60,291 nt of DNA, taken from positions 1-60,291 of the forward strand of contig JAUYJT010000065.1 in assembly GCA_030700225.1 (NCBI GenBank). Direction: 5' to 3'. Below are positions 46,553 to 55,150 of the stretch, one piece after another. The position numbers and the translations under genes were made by a program. The first letter of the stretch is position 1. Every line of letters begins with the position of its first letter. The notes beneath the pieces are model-generated. The model was not told the DNA's origin and did not search any database. It saw nothing but the letters and a program-made list of their open reading frames with translations. The stretch is from Candidatus Nanopelagicales bacterium (GTDB lineage: Bacteria; Actinomycetota; Actinomycetes; S36-B12; GCA-2699445).

Positions 46553-47164
46553 TCAGGAATTGAACTGATTCTGAGCGGCCGCCAAGCCCAGGCGAATGGT
46601 GGTTTCCGCGCAGTTCCGCGCGCGCTCCAACACCTCTGGCAGGTCTTGGCGTTCAGACTTGGCGAAGCTGGACAACACGTAGTCCACAGGATCGACCCTG
46701 TCGTTCGGCCGCCCAATTCCGATGCGGAGCCGATACCACTCGCCCGTTCGCAGTGAACGCCGGACGCTGCGCAATCCGTTGTGCCCATTGTCGCCGCCTC
46801 CGAGCTTGACCCGCACTGACCCGAATGGCAGATCCAACTCGTCATGCACCACGAGCAGCCGATCAGCCTCTGCCTTGTAGTACGACAAGACCGCTGCCAC
46901 GGCTCCACCGGACTCGTTCATGTAGGAGCGCGGAACGGCCAGGATCACACGCTCGGTCCCCAGACGGCATTCCCTGGCGTCGCAACGGGCCATTCGCCGT
47001 ACCTTGAGGGGTCCCCCAAGCTCCAGTGCCCAGGAGCGCACAACCATCGCTCCGACGTTGTGCCTGGTGTCCGCGTACTCCTCCCCAGGGTTCCCCAAGC
47101 CAATGACGACCCAGGGGGCGCGCTGGCCTTCAGACTGTCGCGCTTGGCTGCCCAGTCGGATCAC
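46553..47164 (-). CDS. pth: Peptidyl-tRNA hydrolase
   Basis: 203 residues. Motifs: VVIGLGNPGEEYADTRHNVGAM with the catalytic His, PRSYMNESGGAV, VVHDELDLPFG with the catalytic Asp, and KLGGGDNGHNGLRSV. GTG at 47164 overlaps the rplY stop (GTGA). It recycles peptidyl-tRNAs. Confidence 0.95.
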   Translation of the reverse strand: MIRLGSQARQSEGQRAPWVVIGLGNPGEEYADTRHNVGAMVVRSWALELGGPLKVRRMARCDARECRLGTERVILAVPRSYMNESGGAVAAVLSYYKAEADRLLVVHDELDLPFGSVRVKLGGGDNGHNGLRSVRRSLRTGEWYRLRIGIGRPNDRVDPVDYVLSSFAKSERQDLPEVLERARNCAETTIRLGLAAAQNQFNS

Positions 47165-47781
47165 TGGCCTTCAGCCGCTGGGGTGCCCCCAGACGAGGCA
47201 TCCGCGCCAGCTTCCTCGGATGGCTCGCCCGCAGTCTCGCCCTCCTCCAAAGCTTCGGCAGCAGCGATCGCTTCCTCCCGCGCCTCAGCCGCAGCGGTCG
47301 CTTCCTCCCGGGCCTTCGCGCGCTCTTCCAGTGTCTCCACTATGCGGCTAGCCACTTCGTCGAGGTCCTCGCCCTTGGCGGAGGCTTCCTCGATGATCGC
47401 CGCCACCGCGATCTGGTCAAACCCGGCTTCCTCTGCGGCGGCCCTTGCCTTGGCCAGAGCTTGCGCGTAGGCGTGGCGATCCGCCACATCGGCAGCGCTG
47501 AGGATGATCAAGTCAACGTGCTTGAGATCTTGGCGAACCGGGTTCCTCTGGATGTCGCGTGGAGCCACGAGCAGGCTCTGTCCGTCCAGCTCAACGTTTA
47601 GAACGACCCGGGAGATCCGTAGAGCCAGGTTCAGCTCGTGATCGGGAAGCAGAACGTGGCGGACATCGCTGCCAGATCCGTACATCACGGCTGGCACATG
47701 TCCGGCCCGCCTGTATCTGCGGGCGGCTCCCTTGCCAAAGTCCGTTCTTGCTTGCGCGGCGATTCGTACGTCGGTCGACAT
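47161..47781 (-). CDS. rplY: Ribosomal protein L25 / Ctc family
   Basis: 206 residues: the N-terminal 5S-rRNA-binding L25 domain (GKGAARRYRRAGHVPAVMYGSG, RNPVRQDLKHVDLI), then a TL5/Ctc C-terminal domain and a low-complexity Ala/Glu tail from about residue 150 (RAKAREEATAAAEAREEA). Follows prs and is coupled to pth. Confidence 0.94.
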   Translation of the reverse strand: MSTDVRIAAQARTDFGKGAARRYRRAGHVPAVMYGSGSDVRHVLLPDHELNLALRISRVVLNVELDGQSLLVAPRDIQRNPVRQDLKHVDLIILSAADVADRHAYAQALAKARAAAEEAGFDQIAVAAIIEEASAKGEDLDEVASRIVETLEERAKAREEATAAAEAREEAIAAAEALEEGETAGEPSEEAGADASSGGTPAAEGQ

Positions 47782-47963
47782 CCGGTCTCCTAGTCGAGGT
47801 CCATCAAACTGCCCCGGCCAGGTTCAACCAGGTCGATAACGGCGCGGTCTTCGCTTTCCGCGCCCTCGCCGAGGCTCGCCCAGTGTAGGCCCGGCCTCGC
47901 GCGCACCCCAAACCGCCGGCGACTGGCTGTGACACGGCGCCGCCCGATCCGACTCACGCGTCC

Positions 47964-48965
47964 TCAGGTGATGTCAGCCTTGCTCAGCTCGAACATGCTC
48001 GTGACCGACCCGTCGGTGAACACCTCGTGGATTGCCTTGGCCACGAGCGGGGCGATCGACAAGATCGTGAGCTGCTCGAAGCGCTGGTCATCGGCGATCG
48101 GGAGCGTGTCGGTCACGATCACTTCGGCGATCCCGGACGCAGCCAGCCGCTCAGCCGCCGGGTCACTCAGGATGCCGTGAGTCGCGGCCACAACCACGTC
48201 CCGTGCTCCGGTATCGAACAGAGCCTCGGCCGCCTTCGCGATAGTGCCCCCGGTGTCGATCATGTCGTCCACTACGACGCACAGCCGGTCGCGGACATCA
48301 CCAACGACCTCCAGAACCTTCGACTGGTTGGGAACATCCGGGTCGCGGCGCTTGTGGATGATCGCCAGGGGCGTTCCGAGCACGTCAGTCCACCTCTCAG
48401 CCACGCGCACTCGGCCCGCGTCCGGAGACACCACGGTGATGTTCGCCGGGTCGTAGTTGCGCCTCACGTGGTCGGCGAGGTACGGCAGGGCGAACAGATG
48501 GTCTACCGGTCCGTTCAGGAATCCTTGGATCTGCGACGTGTGCAAGTCCAAAGTCATGATCCGATCGGCGCCAGCGGCTTGGAACATGTCCATCATGAGG
48601 CGGGCGGTGATTGGCTCGCGACCCCTGTGCTTCTTGTCCTGACGGGCGTATCCCAGGAAGGGGGCCACGACGGTGACGCGCCTGGCGGAAGCCCGCTTGG
48701 CGGCATCCACCATGATCAACTGTTCCATGATCCACTGGTTGATCGGTGTCGTGTGGCTCTGGAGGATGAACACATCGCAGCCGCGTACAGACTCCTCGAA
48801 CCTTACGAAGATCTCTCCGTTGGCGAAGTCGTAGGCCGACACGGGACTGAGTTCGGTGCCCAGCTCAGCGGCCACGGCGTTCGCCAAATCCGGGTGGGAT
48901 CTTCCAGCGGTCAGCAGGAGCCGCTTGTTGGCCGCGAGGGTTATGCCATCGCTGTGATCAACCAT
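47964..48965 (-). CDS. prs: Ribose-phosphate pyrophosphokinase
   Basis: About 333 residues. Motifs: GRSHPDLANAVAAELG, FANGEIFVRFEESVRG, FLGYARQDKKHRGREPITA (ATP flexible loop) and VVDDMIDTGGTIAKAA (PRPP-binding loop). Start ATG shares a base with the glmU stop. It makes PRPP for nucleotides, His and Trp. Confidence 0.97.
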   Translation of the reverse strand: MVDHSDGITLAANKRLLLTAGRSHPDLANAVAAELGTELSPVSAYDFANGEIFVRFEESVRGCDVFILQSHTTPINQWIMEQLIMVDAAKRASARRVTVVAPFLGYARQDKKHRGREPITARLMMDMFQAAGADRIMTLDLHTSQIQGFLNGPVDHLFALPYLADHVRRNYDPANITVVSPDAGRVRVAERWTDVLGTPLAIIHKRRDPDVPNQSKVLEVVGDVRDRLCVVVDDMIDTGGTIAKAAEALFDTGARDVVVAATHGILSDPAAERLAASGIAEVIVTDTLPIADDQRFEQLTILSIAPLVAKAIHEVFTDGSVTSMFELSKADIT

Positions 48966-50449
48966 CAGGGTTCCACTTCCTCGTCCGAACCTCGCGCCGC
49001 TTCCGCAGCCGGACTCCCCGGCCGACGTTTCTCCACCCAGCCTTCGATATTGCGCTGACGCCCCCGGGCCACAGCCAGGGCGCCTGCGGGAACGTCTTCG
49101 GTGATAACCGATCCGGCGGCTGTGTACGCGCCGTCGCCGATCGTCAATGGCGCGACCAGCATCGTGTCGCTGCCAATACGCACATCCCGCCCGACCGTGG
49201 TGTGGTGCTTGTCGACTCCGTCGTAGTTGACGAAGATCGTCGCGGCGCCGATGTTGGTTCCGGCTCCGATGGTCGCGTCGCCGACGTAGGTCAGGTGAGG
49301 AACCTTCGCGCCCGGCCCGATGACCGCGTTCTTGATCTCCACGTACGCGCCAGCCTTGGCGCCTTGCTCGATCCGCGCGCCCGGGCGCAGGAACGTGAAC
49401 GGCCCGACTTCGGCTCGCGGCCCGATCGCCGCGCCAACAGCATGGACGCGGTTCACGTGAGCCCCGGACTCGACGACGGTGTCCACCAGCGTGCAGTCCG
49501 GCCCGACGATAGCCCCCGCGCCGACCTTGGTCGAGCCTCGCAGGATCACGCCTGGCTCCAGGGTGGCGTCGGCTTCCAGCTCGACAGTGACGTCGACGTA
49601 GGTGCGGGCCGGGTCGGTCATCGTCACACCCTGGGCCATCCACGCCTCGTTGATCCGGCTTCGCAAGACGGCGGCGGCTTGGGCCATTTGCGCTCGGTCG
49701 TTCACGCCGGTGATGTCCGCGGCGTCGGCCGCCGCGATCGCTGAGACTCGCAGTCCGTCGTGCCTGGCGATCGCCACGAGATCCGGCAAGTACTCCTCGC
49801 CCTGCGCGTTCTTGGTGGAAAGCCGGCTGATGGCGCTGCGCAGGAACTCCGGGTCGAATGAGTACATGGCGCTGTTAACTTCGTCGATCGCCAGGGTGCC
49901 GACGTCGGCGTCGCGATCCTCCACGATGGCTGTCAGGGATCCATCGCCAGCCCGGATCACGCGCCCGTAGCCTGACGGGTCGGCGACCACGGCGCTGAGC
50001 ACGGTCACCGCCGCGCCGGTATTCACCTGCTCGTTGACCAACAACCGCAGCGTGGCCGGCTTCAGCAGCGGCGAGTCCCCGGACACGACAACGACCGGGC
50101 CGCCGCTCCAATCGATGTCCTCGGCGTCCATCTGTCGCAGCGCCATCCGGACAGCGTGGCCGGTGCCGTTCTGCTCCGCCTGGACCACGGGCAGGACTTC
50201 GGGCCACTCCTCAGCGAGATGAGCGGCGACTCGATCGCGCTGGTGGCCGATAACGACGACGGTCTTGCCCGGCCGAAGCTGTTCCACGGCCGCGATCACA
50301 TGCCCGACCAGCGAGCGCCCGCAGATCTCATGGAGGACCTTCGCGGTACCGGACTTCATGCGAGTTCCCTCGCCGGCAGCGAGCACGATGACGGCCGACG
50401 GCGCGATCTCCAGCGGCTCTGCTGGCGAGGTTCCGCCGGGAAGCGTCAT
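48965..50449 (-). CDS. glmU: Bifunctional N-acetylglucosamine-1-phosphate uridyltransferase / glucosamine-1-phosphate acetyltransferase
   Basis: 494 residues. N-terminal nucleotidyltransferase with VLAAGEGTRMKS, QNGTGHAVRMAL and VSGDSPLL; C-terminal left-handed beta helix starting near VDVTVELEADATLEPGVI with the HLTYVGDATIGAGTNIGA region and ending with EDVPAGALAVARGRQRNIEGW. Makes UDP-GlcNAc for cell wall. In an operon with prs, downstream of tRNA-Gln, an arrangement common in actinobacteria. Confidence 0.97.
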   Translation of the reverse strand: MTLPGGTSPAEPLEIAPSAVIVLAAGEGTRMKSGTAKVLHEICGRSLVGHVIAAVEQLRPGKTVVVIGHQRDRVAAHLAEEWPEVLPVVQAEQNGTGHAVRMALRQMDAEDIDWSGGPVVVVSGDSPLLKPATLRLLVNEQVNTGAAVTVLSAVVADPSGYGRVIRAGDGSLTAIVEDRDADVGTLAIDEVNSAMYSFDPEFLRSAISRLSTKNAQGEEYLPDLVAIARHDGLRVSAIAAADAADITGVNDRAQMAQAAAVLRSRINEAWMAQGVTMTDPARTYVDVTVELEADATLEPGVILRGSTKVGAGAIVGPDCTLVDTVVESGAHVNRVHAVGAAIGPRAEVGPFTFLRPGARIEQGAKAGAYVEIKNAVIGPGAKVPHLTYVGDATIGAGTNIGAATIFVNYDGVDKHHTTVGRDVRIGSDTMLVAPLTIGDGAYTAAGSVITEDVPAGALAVARGRQRNIEGWVEKRRPGSPAAEAARGSDEEVEP

Positions 50450-50521
50450 CTGTCCTCCGGAACGCGCGATCGATGCACGGGCAGAATACCGCCGCGACCG
50501 GCCACGACCGAGCCAAGGTAG

Positions 50522-50592
50522 CTCCGCCGCCAGGTCTCGATCCTGGACTTACAGCTTCAAAGGCTGTCGGGCTGCCATTACCCTACGGCGGA
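50522..50592 (-). tRNA. tRNA-Gln (anticodon UUG)
   Basis: 71 nt. Acceptor arms TCCGCCG/CGGCGGA pair fully, the T-arm is CCAGG..GATCGAGA..CCTGG and the anticodon stem ACAGC/GCTGT encloses the loop CTTTGAA (anticodon TTG). CCA is not encoded. It sits just upstream of glmU on the same strand. Confidence 0.93.
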
Positions 50593-50683
50593 ATGGACCC
50601 GCGCCAGAGCGGGCCGCTGACAGCAATCTTCGCATCCGGACGCCGGTCGGCCCAAGGTTATCCTTGGTGCTGGAGGACCAACC

Positions 50684-50725
50684 ATGAGTAGTCAACCGCC
50701 TGTCCCGGCGAGGCGCGACGCGTGA
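50684..50725 (+). CDS. 13-codon leader ORF upstream of the esterase
   Basis: ATG at 50684 is preceded by GGAGG (50672-50676) and starts MSSQPPVPARRDA; its TGA overlaps the GTG of the next gene (GTGA). The esterase itself has no ribosome-binding site of its own, so translation may be coupled through this leader. A TATCCT box lies at 50659-50664, 20 bases before the ATG. Whether the peptide is made is unknown. Confidence 0.5.
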   Translation: MSSQPPVPARRDA

Positions 50726-51771
50726 ACGAATCGCTCATCAACGCCGTCGTGGGCATGAACAGGCGGCTCGTGGCGTCCCCGGACGGCTGGAAGGCGAGGG
50801 TCATCGGCCCGCCGATCACGATCGACGGCAACACCCTGGACCGCTCTCTGCAGGCCATGCTGTACATCGGAAACCGCTCGGGAATGGCCGACTTGGAGGG
50901 TGCGACGGTTCGGCAGCGCCGGGCGCGCCTGAATCAGTCGACCCAGCTCACCATGCCGTTGCGCAGAGACGTCAGAGTCCTTCAGCGAACGATCCCTGGA
51001 CCCGAGCGGCCGATCCGGATCAGGATCTACCGCACCGGTCGCGGCTACGTCCGGCGGCCGGGGCTGGTGTATTACCACGGCGGCGGCTGGGCGCTCGGTG
51101 ACCTGAACACCCACGACGGCGGTTGCCGCGAGCTGGCTGCCGCTAGTGGGTGCTCAGTCATATCTGTCGACTACCGCCGCGCACCGGAGAACCCCTTCCC
51201 CGCCGGACTGGAAGATGCGATCGCCGCGTTCCGCTGGGTCAGCCAGAACTGCCGCCCCCTATCGATCATCCCCGGCGCCGTCGCCGTAATCGGCGACAGC
51301 AGCGGCGGAAACTTCGCCACTGTGGTCGCACAGACGGCCCGGGACGAGGGCTTCCCACCGCCAATCGCGCAGGGCCTTGTCTACCCAGCGGTCGACCTGC
51401 GGTTGAACACTCGCTCAGTGGCGCTGTTCGGTGAGGGGTTCTTCCTGACGCTGGCCGACATGGAATGGTTCCGCGACAACTACATTCGTGAGCCCGAACA
51501 GATCCTCGACCCCAGGGCTGCACCAGCGATGGCCGAGGACCTATCCGGCCTGGCCCCAGCGGCCGTGTGGACCGCCGGCTTCGATCCTCTGCGAGATGAG
51601 GGCATCGAGTACGCGGAACGAATGCGCGACGCCGGGGTCACCGTGACGCATAGGCATTACCCGTCGATGACGCACGGGTTCTTCGGGATGGGGGTACTGC
51701 CTGGCGGCGTGGCGCGAGTCCGCGAGATCGGCCGCACGATGAGCGACATGATCCTGAATCAGCTCGTGTGA
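50722..51771 (+). CDS. Alpha/beta-hydrolase, hormone-sensitive-lipase-like esterase
   Basis: 349 residues. HGGGW oxyanion motif in YYHGGGWALGDL, DYRRAPENPFPAGLEDA, catalytic Ser in IGDSSGGNFAT (GDSSG), catalytic Asp in AGFDPLRDEG and His in MTHGFFGM. This is the HSL family, close to mycobacterial Lip esterases. Start GTG overlaps the leader ORF stop. Cytosolic; substrate probably short-chain esters. Confidence 0.88.
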   Translation: MNESLINAVVGMNRRLVASPDGWKARVIGPPITIDGNTLDRSLQAMLYIGNRSGMADLEGATVRQRRARLNQSTQLTMPLRRDVRVLQRTIPGPERPIRIRIYRTGRGYVRRPGLVYYHGGGWALGDLNTHDGGCRELAAASGCSVISVDYRRAPENPFPAGLEDAIAAFRWVSQNCRPLSIIPGAVAVIGDSSGGNFATVVAQTARDEGFPPPIAQGLVYPAVDLRLNTRSVALFGEGFFLTLADMEWFRDNYIREPEQILDPRAAPAMAEDLSGLAPAAVWTAGFDPLRDEGIEYAERMRDAGVTVTHRHYPSMTHGFFGMGVLPGGVARVREIGRTMSDMILNQLV

Positions 51772-51849
51772 GTGGGGGGCGGGTCGTCTCCGCAAGCACC
51801 ATGGCCTGTGCTCGTCTGACCGCTTCTCGCGCGACAGAACCTCGACGTC

Positions 51850-52617
51850 TCAGCGAGCCGCAGCTGCGAGGAGAAGCTCCGCCGCAAGATCAATGTCATC
51901 GTTCGAGATCTCGCCACCTCCGGCCGCCCGTATCGACGCGAGCGCTTGGGCGCGTCGGCGCACGAGCCACAGGTCGACGTGGAGTGCGATGTCACGAGCG
52001 ACAGAGGCGTCGACGGCGCCAACCTGCGATAGGGCCGCCGGGCGGGTTGCCCCGTCGAAAGTTAGACGCACGATGTCGAGCAGGTCAGTTCCTTGCTTGT
52101 CGGCAGAACGGTTCATGACGGCCTGAAGCTTCATGGCGATCAGAGGTCCCGGTTCGGCGACAGGCGTCGTGACCTCCACTAGCTGTCCGCCCGAGCGAAT
52201 CACCTCGATTGTTAGGTCGGTCGCGGAGTCGTGCGCCCACGCGTGGGCAGCCGCGTAGAGACGATCGCCTGGATCGTCACTGGGCCGGTCGAGCTCAACC
52301 TGGCGGACTTCAAGCACGTCGACCCTCACGGCCCCCCACTGGGTGGGCAAGAGGACGGCCGTCGGCTCGACAGGCTTGGCTCCAGCAGCGGCGCGAAGTA
52401 GTTCGAGTTGAGACAACTCACCCCGCATCCGGTCTACGACGTCTAGATCGACTGTGGCGCGATACGGGCTCGACAGGCGCGACTGGACCGCGAGCCCACC
52501 CACGATGACGGGCGGCTGGCCGATAAGAGCGGACGCCTCCACGACACCTTGGACGAGTGCGGCCATCGCGTCGCCCAGGAATGTCACGCGGCTACCAGAC
52601 ACGAGTCCAGCGATCAT
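51850..52617 (-). CDS. AbiEii-like nucleotidyltransferase (candidate toxin)
   Basis: About 255 residues. The nucleotidyltransferase core shows VIVGGLAVQSRLSSPYRATVDLDVV (GG and DxD motif) and a following helix-rich domain with GPLIAMKLQAVMNRSADKQGTDLLDIVRLT, which resembles AbiEii/AbiGii toxins that modify RNA. Start at ATG 52617 or GTG 52587; it overlaps or just follows the upstream gene, consistent with antitoxin-toxin order. Function as toxin is inferred from family and position. Confidence 0.75.
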   Translation of the reverse strand: MIAGLVSGSRVTFLGDAMAALVQGVVEASALIGQPPVIVGGLAVQSRLSSPYRATVDLDVVDRMRGELSQLELLRAAAGAKPVEPTAVLLPTQWGAVRVDVLEVRQVELDRPSDDPGDRLYAAAHAWAHDSATDLTIEVIRSGGQLVEVTTPVAEPGPLIAMKLQAVMNRSADKQGTDLLDIVRLTFDGATRPAALSQVGAVDASVARDIALHVDLWLVRRRAQALASIRAAGGGEISNDDIDLAAELLLAAAAR

Positions 52618-53611
52618 CGGGTGTCCAGGCGTCCAGGATCTCCCGGCCCCGACCGACGTCCTGCGCGAGATCGAGCGCGACGAACAACGGATGGGCGAGT
52701 GGCCACTCGACATCATCCCTCTCAAGGTCCACTCGGTCCCGTACAACTGTGGACACGGGAGCCACGCGCACGGTCGCCCTCGCCCGCGCGGCGAAGCCTG
52801 CTGCACCAAGGAGGCTGGCTGCGCGCCGGACGACCGACTCGTCGGTCACGAAGAAGTCGAGTGCCTGATCAGAGCGAAGCGCCAGTGGCGCACCATAGGC
52901 CACTGCGGCAGCGGAGTCGGTCAACGCCCACCCTGACTCGTGCTCAACATCCTCCAGACCCAGTCGCAGGGCCTTGGCCAGGGCAGCGTCGCCGGGGGTA
53001 GGGAGCCGGGCGAGGTTGGTGCGCCGCACAGGCCAGCGGTCAGCGACCCTCCAAAACAGGTCGGCACCCGCGACAGCGTTCTTGGCGTCAACCAGGCCAC
53101 TCCGCCGGAGAGCGGCAAGAATGTCGGAGACAGTGCTCGGGGATCGCCCCAAGACGCGGGCCAACTCACGCACGGCCGTGGCGCGCTCTGGCTCTAGCAA
53201 GAGCGCCGTAGCGACTTCCAGCCCGGCTTTGCCACTGAGTGCCTCCGTCCGAATGGCACGCTCTCCTACCGGCTCAACCTCCGCGTCGATCACCAGGCGG
53301 TCCGTGCGGAGCGCCAACCTTCCTCGCAAGTCGAAGTAGCCGCCGCGACGCGAGGTGAGCGCCTTGCGTGCCGCGCCAGTTACTCTGTCGGCCGCGACGA
53401 GAAGGGCGGCATCAGTCGGCAGGATCTCGGAGAGAAGATGATCGGCCACATCTTCGGTAACCAGCGAGCGACGTTTCACGTGAATCGCGGCTCTGACACC
53501 GTCCGGATCCAGCACCAGATCGAACTCTGCTCGGTCGAGGGCGCCCGGGCTCAACTGGGTTGCGATGCCCAACTGCGCGAAAGCGTCAACCACGAGGCCT
53601 TCGGTGTCCAT
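52592..53611 (-). CDS. HTH protein, candidate AbiEi-like antitoxin
   Basis: 339 residues. Residues about 25-90 have a region (FDLVLDPDGVRAAIHVKRR, DAALLVAADRVTGAARKAL) that looks like a nuclease-type alpha/beta fold. Residues about 145-200 form a winged helix (RATAVRELARVLGRSPSTVSDILAALRRSGLVDAK). The C-terminal half (ALRSDQALDFFVTDESVVRRAASLLGAAGF, HPLFVALDLAQDVGRG) resembles the C-terminal part of AbiEi-type antitoxins. Directly upstream of the AbiEii-like gene. ATG at 53611 is supported by an operator candidate just upstream. Confidence 0.65.
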   Translation of the reverse strand: MDTEGLVVDAFAQLGIATQLSPGALDRAEFDLVLDPDGVRAAIHVKRRSLVTEDVADHLLSEILPTDAALLVAADRVTGAARKALTSRRGGYFDLRGRLALRTDRLVIDAEVEPVGERAIRTEALSGKAGLEVATALLLEPERATAVRELARVLGRSPSTVSDILAALRRSGLVDAKNAVAGADLFWRVADRWPVRRTNLARLPTPGDAALAKALRLGLEDVEHESGWALTDSAAAVAYGAPLALRSDQALDFFVTDESVVRRAASLLGAAGFAARARATVRVAPVSTVVRDRVDLERDDVEWPLAHPLFVALDLAQDVGRGREILDAWTPDDRWTRVW

Positions 53612-53635
53612 GCATCACTCTCTCAGGCGTTCTGT

Positions 53636-53660
53636 GTTCGGTCAATACCGAACGCCGAAC
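53636..53660 (-). promoter_or_regulatory. Palindromic operator candidate of the AbiE-like pair
   Basis: GTTCGGT and ACCGAAC form a perfect inverted repeat around CAAT (53636-53653), with a third half-site GCCGAAC at 53654-53660. It lies 25 bases upstream of the HTH gene. Autoregulation by binding such repeats is known for AbiEi antitoxins. Confidence 0.5.
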
Positions 53661-53969
53661 ATGACGCGAACGGACGCCATAGCTAGCCCCGGGACTAGTC
53701 CGAACGCGACTCACCTCCACCGCTGAAGCGGGTCAAGGGGCGCCAATCTGCCTGTCTAGCGTTTCCCGTAGACGCCGCTAGAGTTTGCTATACGTTGATG
53801 GGCAGCGAGCCGTGCGCCTGCGCAGATGACCCCGGCGCCGGTAGCTACCCAGGTGATCGCACAGTTCGCGCCACAGGATCTTGGCCGAGGCTCGACATCC
53901 AACACCCTGACTTCCCGTGCCGTAGGCGGGGCTCTTGGCAGGGCCGCTCGGCCAGTGATCGTGACCGGC
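53661..53969. other. 309-bp stretch with no supported gene
   Basis: Apart from the region near the operator, I see no gene in this interval. The frame that continues from the DUF5655 remnant lies here but is out of frame with its homologous C-terminus. Open frames on the plus strand show no domain. Confidence 0.5.
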
Positions 53970-54466
53970 CTAGTCCAGCGAGCCGGGCACCCATTCGTAG
54001 AGGTAGTCCTGCAATCCGACCCCGATGCTCTCGGCCAGCCACTGGCGGACTTGATCGTCAACGCCGTCGGGCGACGCAAGGGGCAGCTGATGCGCCTGCC
54101 ACCTCGGGCCGTGGTCATTGATTCGCGAGATGCGCGAATCGTCCAGTCGGCGCCGCAGCGCGAAATTCGCGAGAAAGACTCTCTTGCGGGACTGCCCCCG
54201 GCGAACCGGACTCGGGCGACCATGACAACCCGGGTCTTCTGGGGGATGACGCGAATCCGGGCCTTTCGCTTGGTGCCCTCCTCCGCCGTGACCTGTGCGA
54301 ACCGGCTGAATGTCTCCAGGACGTTGGGCTCTGACTGGGCGAACGCATCCTCGATCGCCATGGTCACGCAGGAGTGCGCCAGGTTCCTCGACACGAGGGG
54401 GGCGCCGCACTTTGGGCAGAACCAAAGGGGCGGGGCAGGCAGGCGGCAGCACGGCATCCTCTCCAC
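53970..54466 (-). pseudogene. DUF5655-type protein gene broken by a frameshift
   Basis: The N-terminal frame has a zinc-ribbon-like PLWFCPKCGAPLVSRNLAHSC and a conserved ARIRVIPQKTRVVMVARVRFAGG. The homologous continuation (KRVFLANFALRRRLDDSRIS and LASPDGVDDQVRQWLAESI, ending YEWVPGSLD) is in another frame. One extra G in the five-C run at 54195-54199 (plus strand) would restore a single frame. The break may be real or a sequencing error in the homopolymer. Confidence 0.7.
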
Positions 54467-54633
54467 TGGTCGGCGACGCGTGGCGTTGCGCCGTGAACGT
54501 CCCCAGTATTCTCGCTGGCCTCATCGCCCGCGCGCCTGCGGCGACGAGAGTCCCCGGGGCCTGTTCGGCCGTCGCCTGCTCCGGCGGACGCGGCGCGGAC
54601 GCGGCGCGGACTCAGTGGTCCGGGTCCGGGGAA

Positions 54634-54663
54634 TTAGTTTGGCCGCACGGGATGTCCTATGCT
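54634..54663 (+). promoter_or_regulatory. Promoter of the MarR-efflux operon
   Basis: -35 TTAGTT (54634-54639), 18-base spacer and -10 TATGCT (54658-54663), seven bases before the ATG at 54671. This would give a leaderless transcript. AT-rich compared with its surroundings; probably bound by the MarR protein. Confidence 0.6.
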
Positions 54664-54670
54664 TAGTTGT

Positions 54671-55150
54671 ATGGTGCAAGCAACAAAGGGTTCAGCTCGG
54701 GCACTTAATGAGAGCCTGGAATCACGCGGCCTCCTGGCCATGTTCAAGATCCTCAGGGCTTCTCACGTGTTGTCTCCCCACGACAACATTGACATCGGCG
54801 CGATCAAGCTCGTGTCAGCGCTGAGCGAGCTCGGCCCGTCGCGCCTTGGTGAAGTCGCTCGCGAGGCGCATCTGGATATTTCCACGGCCAGTCGGCACGC
54901 GGCGGCTTTGGAGCGGCAAAGGCTCGTAGGGCGTTCGCCTGACCCCGACGACGGGCGGGCTTGCGTGCTCGAACTGACAGCAGAGGGCGCCGACCTGCTG
55001 CGCGCCATGCTCGAAAACCGGGCAGCCGCGATCACTCCGGCGCTGCGGGAATGGAGCGCGGCCGACAAGGAGAGCCTCTTCAACCTGCTCATCAGGTTGT
55101 CCCACGACATGAACGAGCAGGTCGAGCTGAAGCGACGGAGCCTCGCGTGA
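54671..55150 (+). CDS. MarR-family transcriptional regulator
   Basis: 159 residues. The winged helix is visible (LGPSRLGEVAREAHLDISTASRHAAALERQRLVGRSPDPDDGRACVLELTAEG), with flanking dimer helices. It overlaps the DHA2 efflux gene by four bases, so it probably represses this pump. ATG at 54671 is chosen from the -10 spacing; an ATG at 54659 is inside the promoter. Confidence 0.9.
   Translation: MVQATKGSARALNESLESRGLLAMFKILRASHVLSPHDNIDIGAIKLVSALSELGPSRLGEVAREAHLDISTASRHAAALERQRLVGRSPDPDDGRACVLELTAEGADLLRAMLENRAAAITPALREWSAADKESLFNLLIRLSHDMNEQVELKRRSLA

Noticed and set aside
53826-54824. Plus-strand open frame of 332 codons over the DUF5655 region
   Set aside because: No domain is visible, and it runs across the MarR promoter and gene; the minus-strand frames carry recognisable motifs.
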